Below, in pieces: positions 12,000-23,606 of a stretch of 64,000 nucleotides of DNA. The stretch is from the NCBI RefSeq assembly GCF_945859685.1, contig NC_079147.1, positions 250,780,572-250,844,571 of the forward strand, in the 5' to 3' direction. This DNA is from Eupeodes corollae. Lineage: Eukaryota; Arthropoda; Insecta; Diptera; Syrphidae. Each line of letters starts with the position of its first letter. Position 1 is the first letter of the stretch. A model generated the notes under the pieces. The model had not been told where the DNA came from, made no database searches, and worked only from the letters and a program-made list of their open reading frames with translations. The translations under genes were made by a program, and so were the position numbers.

Positions 12000-14585
12000 A
12001 TTTAAAAAAAAAATTTCAAATGATATGCTATTGAAATGAAGCAAGGTTGAAAGATGAGGATACAAAAAAATAGAACGTCTTTATTAGAACATTTTTTTCA
12101 AATTTAAAAATAAAAACTCAGCTTTTCATTGAAAACAATTTCATCATAAAACAAAACAAAAATTTAAATTGTAAATATTGTTTTTTTTGAAAAAAAGTAT
12201 TAAAGAAAACTAACAAAACATAATAATGTCCATGTTTTTTGGGCCAACGCGAGATGGATTGATTGGTGTGTCTGTAAAACTTCCTTTCAGACAGTCTGTT
12301 TTTCTAATCTGTTAATATAATATAAAATAGATTGTCATTTTATTTTGTAAAGTCTTATTTACCAATGCAAAGTGAAAAGTGAAAAGACAAAAACGCAAAG
12401 ATAGTTAAATGCATTTTGGAATACTGCACATTAACTTTGCAAGAGAGAGCGAAGACTTTCCAAAGTGCAAAGTTTGCAAAAATTTGCTTAGTGCAAAGTT
12501 AAATTTTGAAAAAATATCTTGAAACAGAAGCACCAATTACCTACTTTGCTAAAAAATCAATTTGATTAGTAAGATTGATAAGTATTTTTTAAAATAATTG
12601 GGCTTTGTTTTTAAACACTATTTATTGTTGCAATGAGTCATATTTTCGGAATAATGGATATATCCCAATATGTCAAAAACTAAACAGCAGTCGTCTGTAT
12701 AAATGTTTCGAAATGAATCAAACCCAACAAAAATTGTTCGTGTTCGAAAACTTTCAATCGAATTCCCACATTTTTTTACTTTAATATAATGCCGTATAAA
12801 GATATTGTTAACTGGAAGCCTTTGGTAAAATGTGTAAAACTAATAAAATTATCAATTATTCTAAATAGTTTCTTGAAGTCATGGATCATCCACCGTGAAA
12901 ATTTTCATCTAACATTCAAAATATATTTAAGGACTACAATAGAACTTAAACCAGAACTTAAACCACGTTTTCGAGGTCTCTCAATCGGAGTGGCAAAAAT
13001 GTATTAAAAACTGGTGGAAACGCATGAAAAAAATGGGTTTTGAGAATATGAATATATAAAATTAATGAAATCATTTAAAATAAAAAAATTACTAAACTTT
13101 TAACGATGCTCTTGTTGAACAGACTTTAAATATTTTTCAAAATACAAACTGTATATCTCACAAATTGTGTGTACAAATCAACATTTACATTTGCAAAGCA
13201 AGGCATCATTAATAAAACAAAAGCCAATAGTAATAGAGCATAGTAGAAGTTTTACGTATACGTAAGAGTAGTTTATATCCTGATGTCTAACATCTATACT
13301 CAGCCCACCTTCTCCCCCGCCCCTTTCCAAAGGAACACGAACACCGAATTGCTGTCCACCCCCTCAAATACCCGAACATATTCCATACACTCCATACATG
13401 CCGAACAAACCACGAAAATATAGATTGATAACGCACAGATATGAAATTGGAATTTCGTTAAAGTTTCTACGGTTTTTATACCGTATCGTATCGAACATCA
13501 GCGAGACGAAAGACCTGTGCGAGGTAATAGAACCTTTTTGAGGTTGTAAGAGGGTTTTGAAAAGTTGTTGTTTTTGTTGTTGGGGTTGTATAGTTATAAT
13601 GGTGGACTATAGATGATAGCATACGGATGGAGAAAGGTATATAAGTAAAAGAGGAGATATGTATCTCTTCCAATTACTCGGAAAAACATTTTGCAAATGC
13701 TTATATACCGTGTACCGTACTTCTATAGGTAATAGAAATATATAGGGTCTAGTTTGGTATTCTTCCGTTGAACTACAACATCTCTAGAAAGATAAATGCA
13801 ATGTTAAACGAGGTGGCCATTAATCAGGTCTACCTACCGGTTGACAACTACCAAACACACACACACACACACACATTGATAAATAGATTTTCAAGAGGCA
13901 TCCTTAAAAGTTAGACGAAAGGGAAGATGAAGTCGAAGCAAAGCGAAGTGCAGAGCGAAGAAGATTCAGACATGAGATAACGAACCACATCAAGGGTAGA
14001 AAAGTATACATATACCATCATGCATATAAAAAAGATCAACACATACAAATTCCATGTGGTGAATGTAACGACCTTTAATTTTCGGAAAGAGTTAAAATTT
14101 AATTTGTATTATACAATTGAGTTGAAGGACATGTTTTAAATTAAATCCCCCTTTCACTTTGTCTTTGGGAAAAAGCATTAAATTTTAAAGAATTTTAAGG
14201 ATACATAATAAACATTTTCAACTTTATGCAAACCGATCAAAATATTTAGAACAAAATTATGTTTCCACCTCCGAGGCGTGTACGTATTTTTATATTGAAA
14301 ATTTGTAATTAATTTTATTAATTTATCTTATATCATTTGTAATACTCTCGTGGTATTAACTGATTTGCCAACAATGATTGGCTGATGTTGATAGTCTTTA
14401 ACAATGAAACAGCTGAGCTACCAATAGTTCCTTGCCTTTGTCTTGTCTTTTTTACGGAAGACTTTTCCAAACTTTAAAAAAAAATTATCCTACTTTTAGG
14501 TAACAAATTGTAGATAATTAGGAGTTCTTAAATACAATCAGACCATCAACACCTACATATGTTACATACATAAATCCACTGTCCC
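12000..14585. other. noncoding stretch
   Basis: No gene recognised. It includes AT-rich runs, a purine-rich GAAGCAAAGCGAAG patch near 13935-13965 and a CA microsatellite. It may be intronic or intergenic. Confidence 0.4.
13851..13876. repeat. (CA)n microsatellite
   Basis: About twelve uninterrupted CA dinucleotides between CTACCAAA and TTGATAAA. Confidence 0.9.
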
Positions 14586-14589
14586 GGAT

Positions 14590-15243
14590 AGTTTATCTCC
14601 CCAATTATTCTGAAGTTGTTCTTCAACGCTGGCAAAGCAACTCCGTAAACTTATCCGAGTATCCTACTCTACAGATCTCTTTAAAAGTGGATGGAAAATA
14701 GCATTTGTCCAGCATGTCCCTTAAAAAGGCCAATCATCCTCTCTCTCCAACTATCGTCCAATAGCACTCACGCCCCTTCATTCCAAGTTCATGAAAACGC
14801 TGATTAATTATCAGCTTAAGAACTATCTTGAAGAACGGAAGCTTCTTAATGACCGACAGTATGGCTTTTGTAACAATAGATCCGCTGGTAATCTCATGGT
14901 TTATCTCATCAAACAGTGGAACAAATCTCTACATTGTTTTGGAGAAGGTAAAATTATTGCACTTGATATTTCACAGGCATTTGATTGAGCACCAAGCTCT
15001 CTTAACGCAAGTGTGTGCTTTTGGTATTGATTATCTCTTCTTTGTTGGGGTAGAGAAAACCTTTCGGACGGATCAATTTAAGTAATATTAGACGGGTTAA
15101 AGTCAGCTTTTCACAAAATAATCGCTGGTGCACCCCAGGGCTCCGTTTTGTCTGCGACTTTCTTTCTTAAATTCATAAATGATCTTTTGTCTGCAATCCA
15201 TTAAACTGATTCGCTGATGACAGTACCCTCAGCTATATATATT
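14590..15243 (+). pseudogene. LINE-4 reverse transcriptase, 5' part (split element)
   Basis: Frameshifted plus-strand translation gives an ordered LINE RT: LSNYRPIALTPL (fingers), LLNDRQYGFCNNRSAGNL, KIIALDISQAFD (first catalytic Asp motif), GAPQGSVLSATFFLKFINDL, and FADDSTLSYIY at about 15209-15241, which carries the catalytic Asp pair. Several stops separate the blocks. The reading resumes at 16868 after a second LINE has intervened. The style of the RT and of the C-terminal tail resembles CR1/L2/Daphne-type elements, but I cannot fix the clade. Confidence 0.8.
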
Positions 15244-15244
15244 A

Positions 15245-16865
15245 ATGGGGGTTATGGAAAATCAGTTTAAGAGTTGGAATTCACAAAACAGATACTTAAG
15301 AGAATTCCAGGCAGGATTCCGTGAGAACTACTCGACCATAGATCAAATCTTAATTCTGAATGCGACAGCTCAGAAATTTATTAGAGAAAAAAAAAGCTCT
15401 ATGCGTTTTTTGTGGACCTAAAAGCTGCATTTGATACGGTGGACAGAAGCGCATTTTTTTTATAAATTGTACAATATAGGTCTATCAAATTTGGCAACTT
15501 GAGTGAATAATTGTATGAACACACGACTTCTGTTGTTTGGAACTTGGGTAACGACCTGTCAATTTTTTTTTAAATGGTTACAGGTGTGAAACAAGGATGC
15601 AATTTAAGTCCGCAAGCATTCATAATGTTTATAGGTGACATTTCCGATTATTTATGTGGCGGTGTAAAATTGGGGAATCCTTATTAAAGCATACATCAAT
15701 ATGCCGATGATTTGGTGCTCCTTGTGGAGACACCAGGACGTTAACAGCGAATGATTAACCAGCTGAAAAAATGGTGTGATGCATGGAGGCTGAATGTAAA
15801 CATACATAAATCCAAATGGTTTTTGATTGACAGGAATTCGAAACAGTAAAGTCATATAAATACTTGGGAATAAATATCTGCTGCAAGATGAACATGGAAC
15901 AACACTTTCAGGAGAAGCTATCTTTATCAGCTATAAGTGCCGCAAGGAAAAACTGTCTGGAAGATAAACATATATCGATGAGAATCAAATACCAATTATT
16001 CCAGGCAGTTTCCAAATCTATAATGCTATATGGAGCTCAAGTTTGGGTATACAAATCATACGATACAGTAAACAAACTACTCCGATATTTCTTAAAGCGA
16101 ATTTTCAAGCTTCCACAATCCTCACCAAACCATATACTATTTGTTGAAACAGGAATCTCACCACTATTCATGGAAACATTGTGACTTCATGTCAACTTCA
16201 TTGCAAAAACTATGGTACTGGACGGATAAAGGTTGACAAAGGAATAGCAAGTTACATGTTAGAGGAGAGAATATTGTTTTATGAACATTGGAAAGCACTC
16301 GCAGAGTTCGCTGGTCAGACTTAAAGGATTACTATGGATAATATCCATCAATGCGAGCGAAAAGCATTGAAAAAGCACTTACTTCAACTCATCTCAAAAT
16401 ATATGCCAGCTTGAATCATAATCTTTGCGAGATCACTATTTTAATGAAAAATACTCAACTGACACAATATCTACTGTTTTTAAGGCCAGAGGAGAAATTA
16501 TGAACCTTAACTTTATACCCCACAGAGAAGATTTGCAAATTTTCTGCACTGTTTGTAAAATCCATGAAAGGGGAAACATTTATCATTTCTTGGGAAGACG
16601 TCCCGTCTTAAAGGAGTTCAGGATTCATTTTTTTGGAAAACTAGAACTGGAGGAACCAGAAATGAAAATGATTTTAAATGGCGCTGACTGGGAAAAATTG
16701 CACAAATATTGTCAACAAGCAGCAAATTATAGAAGAGCAATAATTGAAGAAAATTTTTAACATGCCTCTTACAATATTTTATTATGTACATTTTGTAAAA
16801 CTCGTTCAGACGGCTTTTATAGTCATCTCTTACAATTTAAGAATAAATCTAAAAAATCTACCTAA
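15245..16865 (+). mobile_element. LINE-5 copy, 5'-truncated, inserted in LINE-4
   Basis: Plus-strand pieces in order: FQAGFRENYSTIDQI, YAFFVDLKAAFDTVDR (first catalytic Asp), VTGVKQGCNLSPQAFIMFI, QYADDLVLLVETPGR (catalytic YADD near 15697-15708), WRLNVNIHKSKW, then in a new frame (15864-16184) SYKYLGINI through IMLYGAQVWVYKS, and finally 16425-16760 with the tail zinc-finger region CTVCKIHERGNIYHFLGRRP (a Cys-x2-Cys-x9-His-x4 array whose last Cys is now Arg) and a normal stop. Multiple frameshifts inactivate it. The same family appears at 28690-29250 and a relative at 61830-64000. Clade unassigned. Confidence 0.8.
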
Positions 16866-16867
16866 TA

Positions 16868-17512
16868 TTCGTTTTTAGATTCACGTCCTTGTCCTTTGGA
16901 TGTGGAACTTCAACGGCAGCTTATGATAAGCTCATTAAATTCTGATCTTGACAGCGAGTTTCTCTTACAATGGTGTAGGTAATTTTTCACCCCTGATCTG
17001 GCTGTAATTTACAAAGCATTCATCCGTCCAAATCTTTGCAGGTGCCCCTAAAACAAGTTTAAATCTCTTTCATAGAATTAAAAATGATAGGCGATAGAAC
17101 TATAATCGAAGCATTTATATCGCTAGAACAACGCCGCAATGTCTCATGAGTTTCGTTGTTTCATCGATATTTTTACAAACAATGTTCTGTCGAATAAGCC
17201 AGTTGCATTCCCGGCCTCAAACAATTCAGCCGTAATACTCGCACTTCCAGGAATTCTCATCAGTTTACCCTTGGGCCCAGTTTCGGACATACTGTCAAGT
17301 ATAGAGATTTTTTTTAACCGCACATCGAGAATGTGGAATGCTTTACCCAACTCTGTTTTGCGCTATCATTTTAACATTCAAAACTTTAAGACCAATGTGC
17401 ATCAGTAGCTCCTCTTTCATTCTTCCCTATTTTCCTAAAGACCGCATGGTGTTTAAACTTTAAACATGTAAATTGTATTAATAAACCCTTTAGTGCCCGT
17501 CAACTATAAAAA
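16868..17512 (+). pseudogene. LINE-4, 3' part with C-terminal tail and 3' UTR
   Basis: After LINE-5, LINE-4 coding resumes as DVELQRQLMISSLNSDLDS, then, after an internal deletion, FFTPDLAVIYKAFIRPN, a shifted segment around 17130-17190, and the tail FFNRTSRMWNALPNSV followed by NIQNFKTNVHQ and a stop at about 17408. This 'RTSRMWNALP' tail is typical of CR1-like LINE open frames. The 3' end is about 17512, after AATAAACCC and a short A run. Confidence 0.75.
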
Positions 17513-17690
17513 AAACTGTCAAGTATAGAGATTCTTTTTAAAGCGTACATCGAGAATGTGGAATGCTTTGATTAACTCTGTTTTTCCCTTCCATTTTTAT
17601 GTTCAGAACTATAAGACCAAAGTGCAACGGTATCTAGTCTTAAATCGTTTCCTATTTTCCTAAACCTCACACTAAAAAAGAAACCTCTTT
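17513..17690 (+). repeat. second copy of the LINE-4 3' tail, in tandem
   Basis: ACTGTCAAGTATAGAGATTC recurs 220 bp after its first occurrence (17293) and the following sequence tracks the same coding tail (CATCGAGAATGTGGAATGC) and stop region with many substitutions. It is an independently decayed copy or a partial duplication lying head-to-tail with the first. Confidence 0.7.
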
Positions 17691-19650
17691 TGGGGTGTAA
17701 GGCTTTTTGGGTATTTTTTTTTTCAAGAAATGCTTCAAAATGAATCGACAATGCAGAAAAGAGATTTTATAGTAAATATCAGTGACAGTGACTACTTGAA
17801 AAAGTTTGGTTAAAGAAATATTCTGATTCTGAAAATTCATATTCCACCTATGGAAAAGACACGACAACAAGACGAAAGTTAATTAAACGAGGACAAGAAT
17901 AGAAAAACCATCATAAAAGACAAGCAAAAGTTTCGTTTGGGGTGATCTTCAAATTATTCTTGAAACGTTGGGTCTATTTCACTAAATAATAAAAACATTA
18001 GTGACACAATAGGCTCGTAAAAAACTATTTACTTAAAACTTATTTTGTTACATTCCTGAGTGCGCGTAATGTCAGGGAAAGTTGGGATCCACAATTTTCT
18101 ACGCTTACCCCAAACAGTTTATTTGAGAAAAACATTTCTTTTGACGACAGTAACACTTTTAATTTAGATTCCATTACATTACACACTACTCAGCACATAA
18201 ATGTACAGAGTAGAGAACACAGCACCTTGAGCGACTATGTAAGACTATGTAAGGTGTTAATATCTACCTTCGCAAGATGCCGAATCTGTAAAAATTCTCT
18301 CAAAATGAAGAAAACTAGGGTTGAATGGAGACCAACTAGCTAAAAGTCTTCCCACTACCCAATACACCACAGATACTTTCTATAACATTAAAGTACCTTA
18401 CATTTCGACTAGTTAGTTCTCAAATTCGGAAATGCGACAGTGTCAATTAAGTATTTGACTGCAAGCATCGGTTTCTCAAATTTTGTCTTCCTCCATTTTC
18501 AAATTACAATTTGTACATCACGGCGTATACGTACTTAAAAAAGCACTTAATTTTCGTATTCGGCATCATGACATTACCTATGCTCAACTTATCTAATTTT
18601 AGTGACAACTGGCAAACAAATCCATTCACCCATTTATATGAAAATATAAGTTTGTTTAATTAAAAAAAAATATTGTGTTAGAAAATCAAATTCAAAATGT
18701 CGAGGTCAAAATGCATTACATTCAAAACATTGTTTAATTTTCTCTAATTTATATGTATTGTGGTTTAATGGATGAATGCGTTAATCAATTGAATTAGTTA
18801 AAATGTCAGTTCGAATATGCAAACAAACAACTAAAATATTTCCAGCTAAATAAATTCAACAACAAAATAAAGTTATCAATAACAAAATAAATACTTGTTA
18901 TGTTATGTTAAGTTGAATGAAATAGAGTTTTTGAATTGTAATTGGCACTTGTACTCGTAGATGTCCTTGTGATTTTTGCTGGTTTAATGGTTATAACCAC
19001 TAAAATATTTGAAACTTTTTTTTCACTGTCCATAAGTGCGTTTTAGTTAAAAGCTTATGTATTGTTAAGAACTTGAAAATGACTTTTTTATTTTCAAAAA
19101 ATGTGTAATAGAAAATTTAATTGTCTGTTAATAGCAAAGGACCAATTGAGAGCGAGTTTATTTCGAGTTTTGGGCCAGTGAATTCACCGCGGTGATCGTG
19201 CGGTTCAAAGCCTCTGCTCTATTTGTAAGGCTATGTTAAAGATCATGTCTAAAGCAACAAGTATGTTTCTATTGGCGCACTTGAAGACAATATTAAAGCA
19301 TTTATTCGTTTGATATCAGCCAAAATATTAGATGGACCAAAATTTGCATGAAACAATCTTCAAACATTAAATTATATCTCACCCTAAGAATGAAAGTGAC
19401 CTAACTCAAAAATTTCAACTTGTGGGGAATTAGCAAAAATTCTCCAAGAAAATGTAGTTTTGAGTAATTTTGATTGTATTTCTCACATATTTCAATTGAA
19501 ATATTTTATTTTTCTTGCGAAATTATTTTTTAAATAAAGTGCATTTTTTAATCTCAAAATTATGTTTGAAAAAAAAACAATAAAATTTAATTTAATGACA
19601 TTTATTTGTTCATAAACTTTCAACATATAATTTGGCAAATTATTAACTTC
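17691..19650. other. mostly noncoding stretch with a SINE scrap
   Basis: Apart from the SINE fragment at 18052-18150 I see no element or gene. About 18600-18960 is AT-rich with several TAAT/ATTA homeodomain-type core motifs, which also occur by chance at this composition. Confidence 0.4.
18052..18150 (-). mobile_element. SINE fragment (internal body only)
   Basis: The reverse complement contains the aligned blocks AAGAAATGTTTTTCTCAAAT, GGATCCCAACTTTCCCTGAC and ATTACGCGCACTCAGGAATG, equivalent to the middle of the SINE at 42300-42432. The head and 3' tail are absent. Confidence 0.7.
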
Positions 19651-19654
19651 CAAT

Positions 19655-20045
19655 GAAATATGTGAATTTTCCAATAATATATTTGTTTGGTGCCATGTTA
19701 CAATACATAATATTAATTCAAGTCTCTAGCGTTATTGGTTCGTTTGTTATTTTGGGTTAACCAAAATGTTCACATTTTTTTAAATTGCTATGGTAAAAGA
19801 CCCTATTCGCAATTTTTTTCTTATTCTTATTCTGCAGCTTTCTGTATTTTTATCATGTATAACAAAATTTATTTGAAGTCGATATCTCTACAGGTCCTTG
19901 AGCTATGGAGGACAAAAAACGTCCCGAACGTACGTACACACGCACGCACGGACAATTCTCTAAAAATCTTTTACATGGAGAAATGTCAAAATTTTCAATT
20001 TGACAAATCGGACCGATTACAATAACTTTCTATGGAAAGTTAAAA
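19655..20045 (-). repeat. Rep-A terminal segment
   Basis: It shows the reverse-orientation Rep-A end: TTGTTTGGTGCCATGTTACA, TTAATTCAAGTCTCTAGCG, GGGTTAACCAAAATGTTCAC, the GTACGTACACACGCACGCAC core, CAATTTGACAAATCGGACCG and a terminal CTTTCTATGGAAAGTT hairpin. The tandem-array portion upstream is absent or too diverged to recognise. The 96-codon open frame in it is accidental. Confidence 0.75.
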
Positions 20046-20049
20046 ACGA

Positions 20050-20342
20050 AGAGAGAGCAAGTATAAGTCAGTTTACGGACCTTTTTCTTCTCTTCCCACC
20101 ATCTCAAAAATTTTCGAAAAACTAATGAAAAACAGATTACTTCTTTTTTAGTTAAACATATTTTTTTTAGCGAAAATCAATTTGGATTTTGGTCTGGAAA
20201 GTCAACTAAAGATGCAATTTCACGTCTTCTCAGTCAATTCTATACCAGCTTGAATAAAAAAAAAAAAAAACAAATATGTATCTTTTTATGAACATGACTA
20301 AAGCTTTTGGCATGGTTCATCATGATTTACTGCTAAGTATAT
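20050..20342 (+). pseudogene. LINE RT fragment (LINE-7), 5' part
   Basis: Frameshifted plus-strand translation gives LPTISKIFEKLMKNRLL, a shifted QFGF-type segment with GKSTKDAISRLLSQFY, and MTKAFGMVHHDLLLSI (first catalytic Asp motif, with Asp changed to Gly). The order fits a CR1/Jockey-like LINE RT. The frame is interrupted by an A run and then by an LTR-like insertion. Confidence 0.7.
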
Positions 20343-20700
20343 TGTGACGAATTTACCATCGACTACTGCTTTGGCGGAAAATACGAGAAGAACTACCAAG
20401 CTTCGTCACTGTTGAAATTGTTTTCATCTGCACCGGCCGCCAAGTAATTCGGTGACAGCTGGACAGAAATGGCAGGAAATGGTAAACTTCCAGGAGTTCG
20501 ACAGTGGAGAGTGGAAAACACGGAAAATCACTGGAAGACAGTATATGGATGCCCTATAAAACAACACTGCATCTTTGAGGAAGACACAGTTGATTTGGCT
20601 ACTTCTAAAATTCCTGCGACTTAACTTAAATAAAAGAAAAACAAACCATTAAATAAATCCTCTCGGGAACCGCAATTAAACAACTTGTAATTATTTATCT
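20343..20700 (+). mobile_element. LTR-like block, possible solo LTR of a Ty3/gypsy-type retrotransposon
   Basis: It starts with TGTGACGAATTTACC, a common 5' terminus in insect Ty3/gypsy LTRs, and interrupts a LINE frame. Inside are TATAAAA at 20555-20561, an ACACTGCATCTTTG stretch where transcription could begin, and AATAAA polyadenylation signals at about 20629 and 20644, in U3-R-U5 order. The right boundary is uncertain, somewhere between 20690 and 20765. No primer-binding site, gag or pol sequence follows, so if real it is a recombined solo LTR. Confidence 0.5.
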
Positions 20701-20765
20701 TGTTTTTTTTTTCTTTTGTCGTTCGCTCTAGGTTCGATTTTGTTAAAATATTCTTTAATATAAGA

Positions 20766-21045
20766 CTTAGATGAGTTTCTTTTCAATAGCTGCAGTTATA
20801 TTTAAAAGAAAGAATTCAAAAAGTTCTTGTAAAAGTGCAATAAGCAGAGCTCGATATTTAAAATAGGAGTACATCAGGTCTGCGCACTTGGTCCCTTGTT
20901 TTTTCTGATTAATATTAACTCTATCTTGTTACAGATACTAGCCTTTCTACGGCTTTTGCACATGATATATCTTTTAAGTACCAATCAGATTTTAACATTC
21001 ATAATAAAGAAGAAGAAGAAGAAGTTCATGAGTTAGTGACAAAAC
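20766..21045 (+). pseudogene. LINE-7 RT fragment, 3' part
   Basis: The RT frame resumes with a degraded segment and then GVHQVCALGPLFFLININSI (from GVPQG...LGPLLF) at about 20868-20930. The following bases fit an FADD block in a shifted frame (GCACATGATATATCTTTTAAG). It ends at a GAA/AGA triplet run near 21008-21027. Confidence 0.65.
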
Positions 21046-21149
21046 TAAAATAATGTCCTTCAAAACTTCTTGTCATCAGCTTTGAAATAACAATTTTATG
21101 TTTCATTTGTTGAATTGTAAACAATTCAACTTTCCTTTACATTGTTGTG

Positions 21150-22370
21150 GTAGAACTAATTTTCAAGCTGTTGGTTCTTAATTTTAATCGAACGATATTG
21201 AAGAAGTCGCATAACAGAGCAACGCCTTGTCTATTTTTCGAAATCAAATGCATCGGTGAGATCCGACCTTGCTAGAGCTGCGTGCATTCTCCATAGTCAT
21301 TCTGCAAAAACCGAAAAGTTTAACAGGGATACCAAAACTAGACATTGCTCTGTAGAGCACTTCCCTATAGATGCTATCATACGCGACTTTAAAATCGATA
21401 AAGAGGTGGTATCGATTTGAAGTTCCTAGGTTTTTTCCAAGAACTAATGTAGTGTGAATATTTGGTCGATAGTGGACTTTCCTCGTCTGAAGCCACACTG
21501 ATAAGGACCTATCAGGTTGACGAATGGCTTTAGACTATCACATAATATGGCAGAGAGGATCTTATATGTAATGTTAAAAAGACTGATACCTCTGTAGTTG
21601 GCGCAGTTTAGAGGGTCTCCTTTCTTATATATCGGCCGCACTATGCTGGAATTCCACTCATCGGGCATGCTTTCTTCCGACCATATTTTGCAGATAAGTT
21701 GGTGCATGCTTCCTTAAAAATCATCGCCTGCTGCTTTGAATAGGTACTTCGGTAGCGATGCCATCAGCTCCAGCAGCTTTGTTTGACTTTAGTTTAGATA
21801 CAGCTTTCTTCACTTCGTCGAGGTCGGGTAAGCGGAATTTTTTATCTGCGTCGCCTAGATTAAGTAGTTCTATCTCCCTTACAGCGGAATTCAGTTCGTC
21901 ATCGCCGTTATGTAATTTGGAGGATGGTCTTTCCATATTCTCAACATAGACTGCGGTTCTACTACGATGTTCCCCTGATCGTCTTTACAGGCTTCCTTTT
22001 GGCAAAATTTGCGAAAATCATTCCTGTTGTGACATCCCTGTATCTCCTCGATTGCGCGTTTCTCATGCCCTCTTTTTTTCCATCTAAGAAGCCGGTGTTC
22101 CTCTCTCCTCTTCTCGCGAACAGCTCTGGTCCTTTTGTGCAGCACCATTTTGTATGCATCTTCTTTAGCTGTGTGCGCTTCTGTCATTAAACCAGGGGTT
22201 TCGCTGTTGTGGCCATGTGAAACCTAGCGCTTTAGAGGCGGCATCTCTGATGGCTGCAAACTTCTCACAGTACTTCCTTGTTTTGGCTTGGATCGGGATA
22301 TCCGTAGCCGTACCTTGGCTACAACGAGGAAGTGGTCCGAGTCAATGTTGGCCCCTCAGAAAGTTCGGAT
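21150..22370 (-). pseudogene. RTE copy 2, RT and connecting region (3' part)
   Basis: Minus-strand sequence is collinear with RTE copy 1. It has the basic linker KRREEHRLLRWKKRGHEKRA, QSMLRIWKDHPPNY, LPDLDEVKKAVSKLKSNKAA, EESMPDEWNSSIVRPIYKKG, NCANYRGISLFNITYK, GPYQCGFRRGKSTIDQIFTL, and DFKVAYDSIYREVLYRAMSS. Frame breaks at several points kill it. Alignment to copy 1 stays visible to about 21150 (GACAAGGCGTTGCTC region), after which the catalytic YADD block and 3' end are missing. Loss of a 3' end is not normal LINE truncation, so a later deletion is likely. Confidence 0.85.
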
Positions 22371-22378
22371 ATCCTGTA

Positions 22379-23606
22379 CAGTGCTGTCGGTTCAAAAAAT
22401 TCAAGAGTAGTATTTGTCTATCATTTTGGGGAGTATTTTCTTAAATTGAGGAGTAAAACAAAAAAACAACACACATGCTTGGCCCATGAACAAAATTAAA
22501 AACAGAAAATAATAATGTCCAAATTCGAAGTTAATTGGCCTACTGCGAAGGTTAAAATCCGAAAACAGACAAATAGAAGGATGTAATGTCGTACCAAATG
22601 TTTGCTTTCACTGCTTAAAGACCAACATTTTAAAATAATGTAGTTAGAATAAATAATTTAAGTCCATCACTTTTTGCTTATTAAATAAGAAATTGACAAT
22701 TGAAATTATATTTTACATCAAATGTTTGAATATTCATGAATAAATTAAATTCATTATTGTAAATTCGATGTTTCATATTTTCAGTTACAAACATTAAGGG
22801 GCCAATCATAGTTATCATTGAAATCGATCCGAAAAAAATTTGAATCAATATATGACGGTGTTTTCCTTTGATTGGAAATGAAAATCTCATTCTCATTCAT
22901 ACTCATCGATCGGAAATCACACAAAGAATTTTTTGTTTGAGAAAAAAAGGTTAATTGCGCATTTATTTTTCTCTACAAATTTATGTTTCTATTTTGCGGA
23001 CGGAAATTCATTTTCCTGAACAGCTGATACTTTATGTTCAAAAGAGAAACAAATCGTTCCACTATTTTGTGTTCCAATTTTACACAATTCCAATGATAGA
23101 TTTATGTCAGTAAAATTTTGTCGGTGGATTTCAATCGGGAAATTTGTTCAATGACAGAAATGTTTAAGGATAGCTATAAACGACCTTTAAAAAAAATTAA
23201 AATGTTTGTTTTCAATGATGATAAGGATAACCAATTATAGATATAACTGGCGCCTTATACAATGTTTTGTAATTCTCGATTAAAGTTTTCGATGGCTCCT
23301 ATTTTACGTTGAAATTGTTTTTCAGAAGTTTCTTAGCAAGGCATTCACCGTTTCTACCTTAAGTAAATTTCTTTGTTTATCTTTTTTAAGGCTAACATAT
23401 GAAAATTTTCTTTCTGCTGTTGCACTACTATTGGGGCAAACTGATTAGAGAACCGACGAATTTTAAATTTTTGTTTTTATTGTAAACCAAATACAAATTT
23501 CTTTTCCGTTTTATTTTGGGGAGTAGTTTTCGTCCGTGGCAAGTAGAGTAGCAGTTGACTCTGAAAGGAGTCAAATACTACTATAGTAGCAAGAACGACA
23601 GCAGTG
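22379..23606. mobile_element. hAT-type MITE inserted in RTE copy 2
   Basis: The RTE sequence is interrupted exactly between 22378 and 23607. The insert begins CAGTGCTGTCG and ends with CGACAGCAGTG; the inverted termini match at 10 of 11 positions and the CAGTG start fits hAT. Flanking 8-bp duplications are ATCCTGTA (22371-22378) and GTCCTGTA (23607-23614), 7 of 8 matching, the size expected for hAT. Subterminal GTAGTATTTG motifs also recur inverted. No transposase is encoded. It contains a further insertion (22436-23512). Confidence 0.8.
22436..23512. other. 1.08-kb unidentified insertion inside the hAT MITE
   Basis: ATTTTGGGGAGTA occurs at 22423-22435 and again at 23513-23525. Removing one copy and the DNA between leaves a compact 138-bp MITE with symmetric ends, so the repeat looks like a 13-bp target duplication. 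The inserted DNA is AT-rich and noncoding; I recognise no family in it. The duplication length would fit target-primed insertion, but no poly(A) or LINE tail was identified. Confidence 0.55.

Noticed and set aside
21109..21130. Inverted repeat with 10-bp arms and a 2-base loop (GTTGAATTGT...)
   Set aside because: Short AT-rich palindromes of this kind are expected by chance in 64 kb. No T run or other context supports a terminator or element end.
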